Part shown: positions 16,656-25,954 of the stretch, piece after piece | How the letters are laid out: each line of letters opens with the position of its first letter | Position numbering within the stretch: position 1 is the first letter of the stretch | Assembly: GCA_024404145.1 (NCBI GenBank) | Contig: JAKSQK010000005.1 | Location: 21,280 to 85,279, forward strand | From: Clostridia bacterium | GTDB lineage: Bacteria > Bacillota > Clostridia > Oscillospirales > Acutalibacteraceae | Reading direction: 5' to 3' | DNA: 64,000 nt | Program-made: the position numbers and the translations under genes | Notes under the pieces: model-generated | The model's input: only the letters and a program-made list of their open reading frames with translations | What the model was told of the DNA's origin: nothing | Databases searched by the model: none

Positions 16656-17142
16656 ATCTTTCTTAATTGATGTTTGGGAAGAAAAAATCATTGAGGGCAC
16701 AAACAGAAAAGCTCTTAAAAGAATAATCAAAGCCAACAAAATGTACCATCAAGGGAACTTTCTTTCTAAGTTTATCGCTATGAAAATACATAATTCCAAT
16801 ATCAAAAAATACGGTTGCGAGGTTTACCCACAAGCAACAATAGGGGAAGGATTATACATTCCCCATTGTGTTGGTATTACGGTTGGCAGTACAACCGTTT
16901 TGGGAAAGAACTGTACAATATTTCCCAATGTTGTATTTGGCGCAAAATACAGCCCGAGCGAGAAAAATCCAAACGGAAGAAGACACGCAAAATGCGGAGA
17001 TAACTGTGTTTTCGGCGCTAATTCAACAATTCTCGGCGATATAACTATCGGCAATAATGTTACTGTCGGCGCAGGTGCCGTTGTTACAAAAGATTTACCC
17101 GACGGCGTAACCGTTGTCGGTAATAATAAAATTATTTATTAA
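16645..17142 (+). CDS. Serine acetyltransferase-like hexapeptide O-acetyltransferase
   Basis: Left-handed beta-helix acetyltransferase of 165 residues. It has a short helical N-terminus and hexapeptide repeats such as IGEGLYIPHCVGITVG, LGKNCTIFPNVVFG and IGNNVTVGAGAVVTKDLP. The pattern is of the CysE/NodB-locus type that uses acetyl-CoA. It overlaps the TagD-like gene by 11 bases, so it belongs tightly to the LicD-TagD block. It resembles the protein at 11422 but is not a close copy, so the polymer may be O-acetylated at two positions. A cysteine biosynthesis role is unlikely here. Confidence 0.86.
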   Translation: MGIKSFLIDVWEEKIIEGTNRKALKRIIKANKMYHQGNFLSKFIAMKIHNSNIKKYGCEVYPQATIGEGLYIPHCVGITVGSTTVLGKNCTIFPNVVFGAKYSPSEKNPNGRRHAKCGDNCVFGANSTILGDITIGNNVTVGAGAVVTKDLPDGVTVVGNNKIIY

Positions 17143-17152
17143 GGTGAAATAT

Positions 17153-18394
17153 TTGGATAAAGTACTTATAGTAAACTATGCCGGACTCGGTATGGGCGGC
17201 GTTGAAAAGTATCTTCATATTTTAATGCTTGAAGCACTTAAAGACGGCAACCGAGTTATATGGATTACGGCCCCTGAAAATGTTAAAAATTCGGTTTTCA
17301 GAGATGTTTCGGAAAATGAAAATATCGAAAAGGTTTATTATAAACCTAAACTGTATTTTTTCGGTTTAGGCCATCCGAAACTTAATATCTCCAAAGCGGA
17401 TATGGTTACAATGGTTAGTTTTAATCAGGAAAACTATATTTGGGGAGAATATTTCAGAAAGAAATACAACTGCAAATCTTTCGACCATTTCTTTATTCTT
17501 ATGAATTTTTTCGGCGCATCTGCCTATCCCGAAGACCGAAAAGAGCAGTTTTCATATTTTAAGAAAAGAAGAAAAAAATTATCCGAAAAAATTGCGGTTA
17601 AACTTGCAAAAACGGATAGTTTAAGAGCTTTTGATAAGAAACAACTCGTTTATTATGATGAAAGATATAATTTAGGCATTAATACAACAACGGAAAAATG
17701 CTTAAAGAGAAATACAAAGTATTATCCGCTAACCGAAGAAGAACTCAAAGCGAAGGCAGAAGAGCGCAAAAAGAGATTTGATATTGTTGCCTGTTCGAGA
17801 TTTGATTTTCCGCATAAGGCGTTCTTGGTAGGTTTGCTTAAAGAATTTGAAGCAATACATAATAAATATCCGCAAACAAAACTTTTTATCGTAGGCGACG
17901 GCGACTCAAAGGCGCAACTCTTAAATGAGCTTGAAACCTTATCGGAAAATGCAAAGAGTGCTATTGAACTGACGGGAACGCTTAATATCGAAGAACTTGA
18001 ATCGCTTCATAAAAACAGTCAGGCTGCGGTTTCTCTTGCCGGTTGCGCAACATCTTCCGCTATCATAGCTCTGCCTACTCTAATTGCAAGGCATAATACA
18101 TATAATTGCGAAACCTACGGTTTTATGCACGAGGCAAAGTCTACTTTAAGGGAAGATTCCGGCAGTCCGATTTTTCCGTTTCTTGAAAAAATTATTACCT
18201 GCTCAAATGATGAATATGTTCAAATCGCAAAAGCGGGTTCGGATTATTTGTTAGGGAAGAAAGAGTATAATCCTTTATATATATTAAAAGAAAAATCAAG
18301 CAGCAATAAACCTATTGCAACAAAATGGGATATTTTTGTAAACGCAATTTGTTTCAGTACTGCGTTTATATACAGAAAGATTATTAAAAAATAA
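17153..18394 (+). CDS. Glycosyltransferase family 4-like
   Basis: Protein of 413 residues, taking the TTG at 17153 behind the strong site AAGGTG; the frame stays open further upstream to 17114 without a better start. The N-terminus (LIVNYAGLGMGGVEKYLHIL) carries the GT4 glycine-rich loop. CSRFDFPHKAFLVGLLKEFE and LFIVGDGDSKAQL belong to the donor-binding half. The usual EGFP-type donor loop is replaced by AAVSLAGCATSSAIIALPT, a divergent version. It is probably a cytoplasmic glycosyltransferase of the repeat unit. Confidence 0.82.
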   Translation: MDKVLIVNYAGLGMGGVEKYLHILMLEALKDGNRVIWITAPENVKNSVFRDVSENENIEKVYYKPKLYFFGLGHPKLNISKADMVTMVSFNQENYIWGEYFRKKYNCKSFDHFFILMNFFGASAYPEDRKEQFSYFKKRRKKLSEKIAVKLAKTDSLRAFDKKQLVYYDERYNLGINTTTEKCLKRNTKYYPLTEEELKAKAEERKKRFDIVACSRFDFPHKAFLVGLLKEFEAIHNKYPQTKLFIVGDGDSKAQLLNELETLSENAKSAIELTGTLNIEELESLHKNSQAAVSLAGCATSSAIIALPTLIARHNTYNCETYGFMHEAKSTLREDSGSPIFPFLEKIITCSNDEYVQIAKAGSDYLLGKKEYNPLYILKEKSSSNKPIATKWDIFVNAICFSTAFIYRKIIKK

Positions 18395-18422
18395 GCAAGT
18401 TTATTAAAGAGGTTAATTATCA

Positions 18423-19898
18423 ATGGGAAAAAGAGAAGAGTTTTCTAAGAATTTCTTTTGGCGCTTTTTCGAAAGAACCTGCGCCCAAATGGTTGCAACG
18501 GTTGTCGGAATTGTTTTGGCAAGACTTTTGGCGCCGGAAGCATTCGGAACGGTATCGCTTATCAATGTATTTATTGCTATTTTACAAGTGTTTGTTGACA
18601 GCGGTCTCGGAAATGCGCTTATCCAAAAAAAGAATGCCGATAATATAGATTTTTCAACGGTATTTTTTACAAATATGTTCGTCTGTACCGTGCTTTATAT
18701 CGGGCTTTTCTTTGCGGCTCCGCTTATTGCAAAATTCTATAATAATCCCGATTTTACAAAATATACCCGTGTTTTAGGTCTTGTACTCATTCTTTCGGGT
18801 GTTAAAAATTTGCAACAAGCTTATGTTTCAAAGCAAATGATATTCAAAAAGTTTTTCTATGCAACGCTCGGCGGAACAATAACCGCCGGAGTAGTCGGCA
18901 TAATCTTGGCTTATTTAGGTTTTGGCGCTTGGGCAATTATTGCGCAACATCTCGTTAACCTTACCATTGATACTTTGGTTCTTTGGATTACGGTTAAATG
19001 GAGACCGCAACTTTCTTTCTCATTTAAGCGCCTTAAAGGTCTTTATTCTTTCGGTTGGAAAATGCTGGCATCGGGTTTACTTACCGAAATTTACGACAAT
19101 ATCAGGTCGTTGCTTATCGGAAAAAAATATTCGGAAGCCGACTTGGCATATTATAATCAGGGCCGTACATATCCGAGCTTTTTGATAGGAAATATAAATT
19201 CTTCAATAAATTCCGTTTTATTCCCGATGATGTCAAAAGAGCAGGATAGCGTTGAGGGGCTTAAAGCGATGACAAAGCGCTCAATAACCGTTTCAACCTA
19301 TCTTTTAGCGCCTGTTCTTATGGGATTTGCGGCAGTTTCAAAGTCATTTGTAACCTTGGTTCTTACGGAAAAATGGCTGCCTACAATTCCTTATATATAT
19401 ATTTTTTGCTTTACATTTATGTTCTCTCCGATACATACCGCAAACTTAAATGCCATAAAGGCGCTCGGCAGAAGCGATTTGTTTTTGAAACTTGAAATCA
19501 TTAAAAAGGTTGTGGGAATAACCCTGCTTTTAATATCTTTCCCGTTTGGTCCACTTGCAATGGCTTACAGCGCTCTTGTTGCAAGTATTATGAATCAGGT
19601 TATCAACTCATGGCCGAATAAAAAACTGCTTAAATACAGATATTTAGAGCAAATAAAAGATATTTGCCCTAATATATTAAAGGCAGTATTTATGGCTTTA
19701 TGCGTTTATTCGGTTAACTTTTTGCATCTTAACAGCATTTTAACGCTTATTATTCAGATACCTCTCGGCGGAATTATTTATGTTTCAACATCTGTAATCT
19801 TCAAAAACCCCTCTTTCTTTTATATTTGGGGAATGGTTGGCCCTAAGGTAAATGAAGTTTTGCGTAAATTTTTCAAAAGGAATAAGACAAATTCTTAA
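18423..19898 (+). CDS. Wzx-type flippase (polysaccharide transporter, MOP superfamily)
   Basis: Integral membrane protein of 491 residues with about 12-14 hydrophobic spans. The N-terminal pattern FWRFFERTCAQMVATVVGIV followed by LARLLAPEAFG is typical of the WzxC/TuaB group of polysaccharide exporters. It should move the undecaprenyl-diphosphate-linked repeat unit to the outer face for polymerisation by the EpsG-like protein at 12014. One flippase with one polymerase indicates a Wzx/Wzy-dependent pathway rather than an ABC-exported polymer. GAGG lies upstream of the ATG. Confidence 0.92.
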   Translation: MGKREEFSKNFFWRFFERTCAQMVATVVGIVLARLLAPEAFGTVSLINVFIAILQVFVDSGLGNALIQKKNADNIDFSTVFFTNMFVCTVLYIGLFFAAPLIAKFYNNPDFTKYTRVLGLVLILSGVKNLQQAYVSKQMIFKKFFYATLGGTITAGVVGIILAYLGFGAWAIIAQHLVNLTIDTLVLWITVKWRPQLSFSFKRLKGLYSFGWKMLASGLLTEIYDNIRSLLIGKKYSEADLAYYNQGRTYPSFLIGNINSSINSVLFPMMSKEQDSVEGLKAMTKRSITVSTYLLAPVLMGFAAVSKSFVTLVLTEKWLPTIPYIYIFCFTFMFSPIHTANLNAIKALGRSDLFLKLEIIKKVVGITLLLISFPFGPLAMAYSALVASIMNQVINSWPNKKLLKYRYLEQIKDICPNILKAVFMALCVYSVNFLHLNSILTLIIQIPLGGIIYVSTSVIFKNPSFFYIWGMVGPKVNEVLRKFFKRNKTNS

Positions 19899-19912
19899 TA
19901 AGGGGATATAAT

Positions 19913-21013
19913 ATGCCTATCAATGTAACCCGTTCTTCAATGCCGGATTTCGGCGAATACTGCGAAGAAATCAAAGAATTATGGGATAGCCATTGGCTTA
20001 CAAATATGGGAGTAAAGCATAAACAGTTGGAATCGGACTTGCTTTCGTATTTGAAAGCGGATAATATAACACTTTATGTTAACGGCCATTTAGCGCTTGA
20101 AAATATTATCGCAGCATTCGGTTTTGCTAAAAACAGCGAAATTATTACTTCGCCTTTTACATTTGCATCAACTACCCATGCGATAGTAAGAAACGGACTG
20201 ACCCCCGTTTTTTGTGATGTAAATAAAGATGATTATACAATAGATGCTTCCAAAATTGAGGATTTGATTACCGATAAAACCGTTGCAATTTTGCCCGTTC
20301 ATGTTTACGGAAATATCTGCGATGTTGAAAAAATAAAGGCAATAGCCGATAAGCATAACTTAAAAGTTATATACGATGCTGCCCATGCTTTCGGCGTTAA
20401 ATATAAGGGAATAAGTGCGGCCAATTTTGGCGATGCTTCAATGTTCAGTTTTCATGCCACAAAAGTTTTCAATACTATTGAGGGCGGCGCCGTTACATAT
20501 AAAGACAGCAGTCTTTCGGAAGTTCTAAACGACCTTAAAAACTTCGGTGTTCACGGGCCCGAATCGGTGAAATTTGTCGGCGGAAACGCAAAAATGAATG
20601 AATTTGCCGCTGCAATGGGTATTTGTAATCTGAGGCATATCGGCGGCGAAATCTCAAAGCGCAAAAAGGTTGTTGAGCATTATCTAAACCGTCTTTCAGG
20701 CGTAAAAGGTATAAAAACTTGGGCGTTGCAGGAAAATGTAACTTCCAATTATGCTTATTTTCCCGTTGTTTTTGATGATTATAAATATACTCGTGATGAG
20801 ATTTTTGAAAAGTTAAAGCAAAACGATATTATTGCAAGAAAGTATTTTTATCCGCTTACCAATTCTTTCGAGTGTTTCGAGGGGCAAAAAGGATTCGATG
20901 TTAACGATACTCCCGTTGCAAAATATATTGCCGATAGGGTTTTAACATTACCGCTTTATGCCGATTTATCTCTCGAAACTGTCGATAAAATATGTGATAT
21001 TATTTTGGATTAG
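19913..21013 (+). CDS. DegT/DnrJ/EryC1-family aminotransferase
   Basis: PLP-dependent sugar aminotransferase of 366 residues. The lysine in FSFHATKVFNTIEGGA is the expected Schiff-base residue, and AILPVHVYGNICDVE and IYDAAHAFG are family landmarks. The family aminates NDP-keto sugars, giving products such as 4-amino-4,6-dideoxyhexoses. No dedicated NDP-4-keto-6-deoxy sugar dehydratase is seen in the window, so its keto substrate must be made upstream or elsewhere. The amino group could then be acylated by one of the next acyltransferases. Good ribosome site AGGGG upstream. Confidence 0.9.
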   Translation: MPINVTRSSMPDFGEYCEEIKELWDSHWLTNMGVKHKQLESDLLSYLKADNITLYVNGHLALENIIAAFGFAKNSEIITSPFTFASTTHAIVRNGLTPVFCDVNKDDYTIDASKIEDLITDKTVAILPVHVYGNICDVEKIKAIADKHNLKVIYDAAHAFGVKYKGISAANFGDASMFSFHATKVFNTIEGGAVTYKDSSLSEVLNDLKNFGVHGPESVKFVGGNAKMNEFAAAMGICNLRHIGGEISKRKKVVEHYLNRLSGVKGIKTWALQENVTSNYAYFPVVFDDYKYTRDEIFEKLKQNDIIARKYFYPLTNSFECFEGQKGFDVNDTPVAKYIADRVLTLPLYADLSLETVDKICDIILD

Positions 21014-21022
21014 GGTGATAGT

Positions 21023-22129
21023 ATGTCTGCTACATTAGTACAGTCTTCGGCAAAAAGCGAAAAAAGATTAGGCAATATGGATTTGTTGCGAACAATTTGC
21101 GCAATACTTGTAGTTTATAACCATTTTTACATCTATATTTCCGGAGAAAATGGATTTTTGTTATCCATGCCTCTTTATACGCAAATAGTTTATAGGGTTT
21201 TGTTTTCTTTGTCTGTAACAGCTGTCCCGTTGTTTTTTGTTATTTCCGGCTATTTTTCAGTCAGTTCAAAAAAGCAATGCTTGGGCAAAGTTGTGTCATT
21301 GTTTTTTATGACATTTGTTTATAGCAACATTCAGGAAATAGCATTTTTCGTCAAACAGATATTAGTAGATAAAACTTTTAATTTTAACTTTGTATTTTTA
21401 GTTAAAAACTATTATTTCTATTTATTCTGCGGTATATATATTCTTTCTCCTTATATCAATAAACTGTTAATTTCATTAAGTAAGAAAGAATATAAGAGAC
21501 TGATTATCATTATGTTTTTGTTGGTTTCTGTTTGGTCTACGATAATAAATATGTATGCTTCTTTCGCAAAGATAGATGATATCAGCAGTGTGTTCTTTAC
21601 CAGCAGAACAGGAACATCAATGGGTTTTAACATCGTAAATTTTTCTATGTTTTATATTATCGGCGGGTATTTCAAATTGCATTATACTCCCAAAAGCAAA
21701 GATAAAACGGTCTTTCTTTTTGTTTTACTAATATCCTCTGCAATTACATCAATCGGTTATTTTGTATCTCGTCCCTTTTCAAAAGTTTCGTTATATTATG
21801 ACAGTATTTTCGTAGTTGCTTCTGCTATATCCCTTTTCGTTCTGTTTTTGAATATGAATATGAGATACAATTCTGCCGTATCCTTTGCGGGAAAGAAAAC
21901 TTACGGTACTTTTTTAATTCACAGTTTTGTTGATGCTTGTGTAGCAACCTTTATCAGCGCTGAAAATGTCTTTAAGCAAAGCCCCATAGGATTTATCTTT
22001 GTTTTTCTGATTTTTGTACTGGGCGTTTACATTCTTTCTTTGATTACCACTTCGGTATTGCAGTTTATAGGCAAACCTATAAGTAACATTTGGAAGAAAA
22101 CTAAGATTTATAATATTCCATTTATTTAG
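21023..22129 (+). CDS. Membrane acyltransferase (acyltransferase family 3)
   Basis: Polytopic protein of 368 residues. The N-terminal motif MDLLRTICAILVVYNHF is the start of the acyltransferase-3 domain, whose histidine is functionally important. About ten hydrophobic spans follow, with TYGTFLIHSFVDA near the C-terminus matching the family's last conserved motif. The family O-acylates sugars of exported polysaccharides, usually with acetyl groups. It is the first of three such genes in a row and follows the sugar aminotransferase by nine bases. Confidence 0.87.
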   Translation: MSATLVQSSAKSEKRLGNMDLLRTICAILVVYNHFYIYISGENGFLLSMPLYTQIVYRVLFSLSVTAVPLFFVISGYFSVSSKKQCLGKVVSLFFMTFVYSNIQEIAFFVKQILVDKTFNFNFVFLVKNYYFYLFCGIYILSPYINKLLISLSKKEYKRLIIIMFLLVSVWSTIINMYASFAKIDDISSVFFTSRTGTSMGFNIVNFSMFYIIGGYFKLHYTPKSKDKTVFLFVLLISSAITSIGYFVSRPFSKVSLYYDSIFVVASAISLFVLFLNMNMRYNSAVSFAGKKTYGTFLIHSFVDACVATFISAENVFKQSPIGFIFVFLIFVLGVYILSLITTSVLQFIGKPISNIWKKTKIYNIPFI

Positions 22130-22139
22130 GAGAGAAAAA

Positions 22140-23210
22140 GTGGAAAAAACAGGATTAAAAAAAGAGCGCGATTCTAATTTAGAGTTGTTCAGAATCGTTA
22201 CAATGCTATTTATTATTGCCCATCATTATGTCGTAAATTCGGGACTCGGAGGTTCCGAAGGGCTCATTTTTTCTAATTATACTTCTTGGCGTTCGCTGTT
22301 TTTATTATGCTTTGGCGCATTCGGAAAAACAGGAATAAATTGTTTTGTAATGATAACCGGATATTTTATGTGTAAATCAAATATAACTCTTAAAAAGTTC
22401 TTAAAACTTTTGCTTGAAGTTATGTTTTATAAGATAGGTATTTATTTGATTTTTTGCATTACCGGTTATACAAAAATTTCTCTTTTCGCTTTGTTAGACG
22501 CAATAATACCCACAAGAGAAATAGCAGGTAATTTTACAGGAACATATTTAGTATTCTTTTTGGCAATTCCTTTTTTGAATGCATTGATCAGAAATCTAAA
22601 TGAAAAACAGCATATTAGACTGATTTTGTTATCTTGTTTTGTTTATGTTTTCTTCGGAAATATAATCAAATTCAGTGTTCAAATGAATTATTTTTCATGG
22701 TATATGGTTATATACTTCATAGCTTCATACATAAGACTTTATCCAAAAGATTTATTTAATAATAAAAAACTTTGCGGTCTTATGTTTTTAACATCTGTTC
22801 TTCTTTCTTTGCTTTCGGTTATTGCGTTAGCTTTTATCGGCAAAAAATTAAATATGAATTTATCATATTTCTTTATGAGCGATACAAATGCAATTTTTGC
22901 CGTAACAAACGGAATCACAGGATTTTTGTTCTTCAAAAATTTAGAAATAAAACAGAGCCGATTTATAAATGCGGTTGCTTCAACAACATTCGGTGTATTT
23001 CTTATTCATGCAAGTAGCAATTTAATGAGAAAGTGGCTTTGGGAGGATGTATTAAATAATGTAGGAGTTTATTCTTCCAAGTATATGCCGATTCATGCCG
23101 TTTGCAGTGTTATGGGTATCTTTATTGTATGCTCGGCAATTGATTATTTAAGAATTAAATTTATCGAGAAACCGGCGTTTAAGTTTATCAATTCCAAGAT
23201 TAAAGATTAG
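22140..23210 (+). CDS. Membrane acyltransferase (acyltransferase family 3)
   Basis: Polytopic protein of 356 residues starting at GTG behind AGGAGAG. The N-terminal RDSNLELFRIVTMLFIIAHHY is the family-3 signature, and TTFGVFLIHASSNLMRKW is the C-terminal motif. Around ten membrane spans. It differs clearly from its neighbours at 21023 and 23285, so the three are not recent duplicates. It probably modifies a different hydroxyl or a different sugar of the same repeat unit. Confidence 0.87.
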   Translation: MEKTGLKKERDSNLELFRIVTMLFIIAHHYVVNSGLGGSEGLIFSNYTSWRSLFLLCFGAFGKTGINCFVMITGYFMCKSNITLKKFLKLLLEVMFYKIGIYLIFCITGYTKISLFALLDAIIPTREIAGNFTGTYLVFFLAIPFLNALIRNLNEKQHIRLILLSCFVYVFFGNIIKFSVQMNYFSWYMVIYFIASYIRLYPKDLFNNKKLCGLMFLTSVLLSLLSVIALAFIGKKLNMNLSYFFMSDTNAIFAVTNGITGFLFFKNLEIKQSRFINAVASTTFGVFLIHASSNLMRKWLWEDVLNNVGVYSSKYMPIHAVCSVMGIFIVCSAIDYLRIKFIEKPAFKFINSKIKD

Positions 23211-23284
23211 TATTGTAAACCCCCAAAATATAAAAACTGTTTTATTAAATTTAATTCCTTTAACTTCTATACGGGAGGCAGATA

Positions 23285-24262
23285 ATGGACGCTATATTAT
23301 TTGCATTTTTGTTATCGGTTGCTGTGTTTATAAGGCCTCAAAAGAATATGTCCGAATCTTTGTCTATCGAAAACACTCTTTCGTTAAGAGGCATAATGGC
23401 AGTAGCCATCGTTTTACATCATATGGCGGAAAAAACTCTTGAAGGCAGATTTTTCCCCTTTATGATACATATGGGATATTTAATCGTTGCCGTTTTCTTT
23501 TTCCTATCGGGATACGGTCTTATGTTTTCCTATAATAAAAAGGGCAAAGAATACCTTAAAGGTTTTTGGAAAAAAAGAATACTTTATTTATTTTTGGTTT
23601 TCATACTCGTTTCGGTTATTTATTCGGTTTATCATCTTATAATAGGCGACTTTGTTTTCAGAATTACAATAGCCGAAAACTCATGGTATATCCCCGTTCA
23701 AATCGTTTTATATATTATCTTTTTCGTATCTTTCAAGGTATTAGGCGAAAAGAATAAAGCGGTTGCAATACTATCTGTTTTCGTTTTGCAGACTATACTG
23801 ACTGCGCTTCTTATAATAATGCGCTATAAAAACTATTGGTATATGTCGAACTATGCGTTTTTCATAGGAATACTGTTTGCGCAAAACAAAGGAAAAATTG
23901 ATGATATACTTAAAAAGTATTATTGGTTTGCGCTTTTTGGCAGTATAGTAATGTTTTTGGGATTCAGTTACCTGCCGAGATTTATAGGTCTTTATGATTA
24001 TTGCAGAATGGTATCAACTGTTTTCTTCTGTTTGATTATCGTTTTGATTTTTAATAAAATAAAAATTTCGGGTAAATTATGGTCGTTTATCGGCGGATTT
24101 TCTTTGGAACTTTATTTGATACACGGACTTGTATATCTTGTTTTGCGCCGATTTATTGATAACAATATTTTATGGACGGTCTTAACGGTTGCAATTTCTC
24201 TGCCACTCGCTTTCTTGTTATCAAAAGCAGATAAAGCGATAAAAAAAGGATTAAAAATATGA
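23285..24262 (+). CDS. Membrane acyltransferase (acyltransferase family 3)
   Basis: Polytopic protein of 325 residues. NTLSLRGIMAVAIVLHHMAE holds the family-3 N-terminal motif, preceded by one extra hydrophobic segment, and FSLELYLIHGLVYLVL is the C-terminal motif. The start has GGGAGG. Its stop overlaps the ATG of the PIG-L gene (ATGA), so the two are translationally coupled. Acylation and deacetylation of the same residue is one reading of that coupling. Confidence 0.87.
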   Translation: MDAILFAFLLSVAVFIRPQKNMSESLSIENTLSLRGIMAVAIVLHHMAEKTLEGRFFPFMIHMGYLIVAVFFFLSGYGLMFSYNKKGKEYLKGFWKKRILYLFLVFILVSVIYSVYHLIIGDFVFRITIAENSWYIPVQIVLYIIFFVSFKVLGEKNKAVAILSVFVLQTILTALLIIMRYKNYWYMSNYAFFIGILFAQNKGKIDDILKKYYWFALFGSIVMFLGFSYLPRFIGLYDYCRMVSTVFFCLIIVLIFNKIKISGKLWSFIGGFSLELYLIHGLVYLVLRRFIDNNILWTVLTVAISLPLAFLLSKADKAIKKGLKI

Positions 24263-24888
24263 GAGAAGTTTTACATAAGTTATATTATCTTTCGGGCTTG
24301 ATTTTTTGCAGAATATGTCTTTGCTTTTGGAGTTTAAGAGATATATTCTCAAAACCCGAAACCGAAAGTGTGCTTTTTGTTGCCCACCCCGACGATGATA
24401 CTTTGTTTTTCCATCAGTTTATCAAAGAAAACAAACCCTATGTTTGTCTTATGACAACGGGTTATTCGTTTAGAAGACTGCCTTGCTTTTTTAAGGTTAT
24501 GAAACAGTATGGGGTAAGATACAGGGCATATCCGCTTCGTTCGAGAGAAGAAAGGGCAAACCTGCTCGAAAAACAGGTCAAAACCGTTCTCAATATTAAG
24601 AACTTCAAAATTATCGCTACCCATAATGAAAACGGAGAATACGGCCATGAAGAGCATATAAGAGTTCATAATGCGGTAGTAAATGTTGCAAAGGGCAAAA
24701 ATGTTAAGATTTACTGCCCCGAAAAAAGAGAAAACATAGAAAACTATCCCGCTTCGGAAAGTATAATCGCCGAAAAAGAATACATTTTTAAGAATTTATA
24801 TACAACCGAGGCATGGGTTTTAGATGAAGAAGATGCAGGAACGCCCGTTTGGGTAAAAAACGAGCATCTTGAAAGAATTGATTTTTAG
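24259..24888 (+). CDS. PIG-L/LmbE-family deacetylase
   Basis: Zinc-dependent N-deacetylase of 209 residues. FVAHPDDDTLFFHQF near residue 40 holds the AHPDD metal and catalytic motif, and GHEEHIRVHNAV provides the second metal histidines. One hydrophobic segment near the N-terminus (LSGLIFCRICLCFWSLR) may tether it to the membrane. The family removes acetyl from GlcNAc-type sugars. It is coupled by a 4-base overlap to the acyltransferase before it. Confidence 0.88.
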   Translation: MREVLHKLYYLSGLIFCRICLCFWSLRDIFSKPETESVLFVAHPDDDTLFFHQFIKENKPYVCLMTTGYSFRRLPCFFKVMKQYGVRYRAYPLRSREERANLLEKQVKTVLNIKNFKIIATHNENGEYGHEEHIRVHNAVVNVAKGKNVKIYCPEKRENIENYPASESIIAEKEYIFKNLYTTEAWVLDEEDAGTPVWVKNEHLERIDF

Positions 24889-24918
24889 TATTTTTCACAA
24901 AAAATCGGAGGTGAAAAA

Positions 24919-25932
24919 ATGGTTAAAATATCTTTTGTAGTACCTTTATACAATATTGAAGCTTATGCGGAAGAATGTATTATCAGCATATTGAATCAAA
25001 CCGAAAAAGATATTGAAATCATTTTAGTTGACGACGGTTCAACCGACAAAACTGCGGAAATTTGCGACGGTTTTGCAAAAAAAGACGATAGAATAACCGT
25101 TATTCATAAAATTAACGGAGGACCGTCGGAAGCCCGTCTTTCAGGTTTCAAAAAGGCAAACGGAAAATACCTTTTGTTTATCGACGGCGATGATTATATT
25201 GAACCCGAAATGGCAGAATCTCTTTATGACAGCGCCGAAAAAAACGATGCCGATGTTGTTATGTGCGGTTATTATACGAATTATAGGGGAATTCAAGCAA
25301 AATTCCTCTTGCCTTTTGAAGACGGAACGGTAATAAAAAATGAAGATATAACGCAAAAATATATTCAGCCCTTTATAGGTACTAAAAAGGGCGGAATAAA
25401 TCTACCGAGATTTTTATGCTTTAAGCTTTATAAGAGGGAATTGATAGAAGAATCCTATTTTAAGCATGAAGAGATTTTTTATTCCGAAGATGTTGTTTTC
25501 AACCTTTTATATACCGATAAGGTCGATACGATAGCGGTTGTTAACAAACCGTTTTACCATTATAGATGTGTAAATAATTCTTTAAGCAACCGATATAGAA
25601 AAAATAAATGGTTCCTTTGTAAAAATCTTTATTATTTCCTGAATGATTATCTCGAAGAAAGGCAGATATCTTTTGATAATGAACGGCTTATGGCAACCCT
25701 TAGGGAATGTATTTTCGTTTGCATAGATAATGCCGTTATGAAGGGAAAATACCGATTATTTTTGAAAGATATAAGACAAATAAGAAAAGATAAAATAATA
25801 AATCTAAACGGTATAAAGAACGCCTCTGAATCAAAGTCTGTAAAAATTTCACTTGCATTGTTTAAGATGCGAATTTATTTACCGCTCTATGTTATAAGAA
25901 AATACCGTTTGAAAATTGCTTCGAGATTATAA
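24919..25932 (+). CDS. Glycosyltransferase family 2
   Basis: GT-A glycosyltransferase of 337 residues. SFVVPLYNIEAYAEECI and LVDDGSTDKTAEICD open the domain and LFIDGDDYIEPE is the DXD metal site. The C-terminal half, with YFKHEEIFYSEDVVFNL, matches capsule GT2 enzymes. Ribosome site GGAGGTG. It is the second GT2 and the sixth glycosyltransferase of the operon, consistent with a repeat unit of about five to seven sugars. Confidence 0.91.
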   Translation: MVKISFVVPLYNIEAYAEECIISILNQTEKDIEIILVDDGSTDKTAEICDGFAKKDDRITVIHKINGGPSEARLSGFKKANGKYLLFIDGDDYIEPEMAESLYDSAEKNDADVVMCGYYTNYRGIQAKFLLPFEDGTVIKNEDITQKYIQPFIGTKKGGINLPRFLCFKLYKRELIEESYFKHEEIFYSEDVVFNLLYTDKVDTIAVVNKPFYHYRCVNNSLSNRYRKNKWFLCKNLYYFLNDYLEERQISFDNERLMATLRECIFVCIDNAVMKGKYRLFLKDIRQIRKDKIINLNGIKNASESKSVKISLALFKMRIYLPLYVIRKYRLKIASRL

Positions 25933-25954
25933 TTTCATTAAAGGACGGAATGTT

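Noticed and set aside
16645..17142. cysE of cysteine synthesis
   Set aside because: Short N-terminus, overlap with the TagD-like gene and no cysK nearby point to polysaccharide acetylation.
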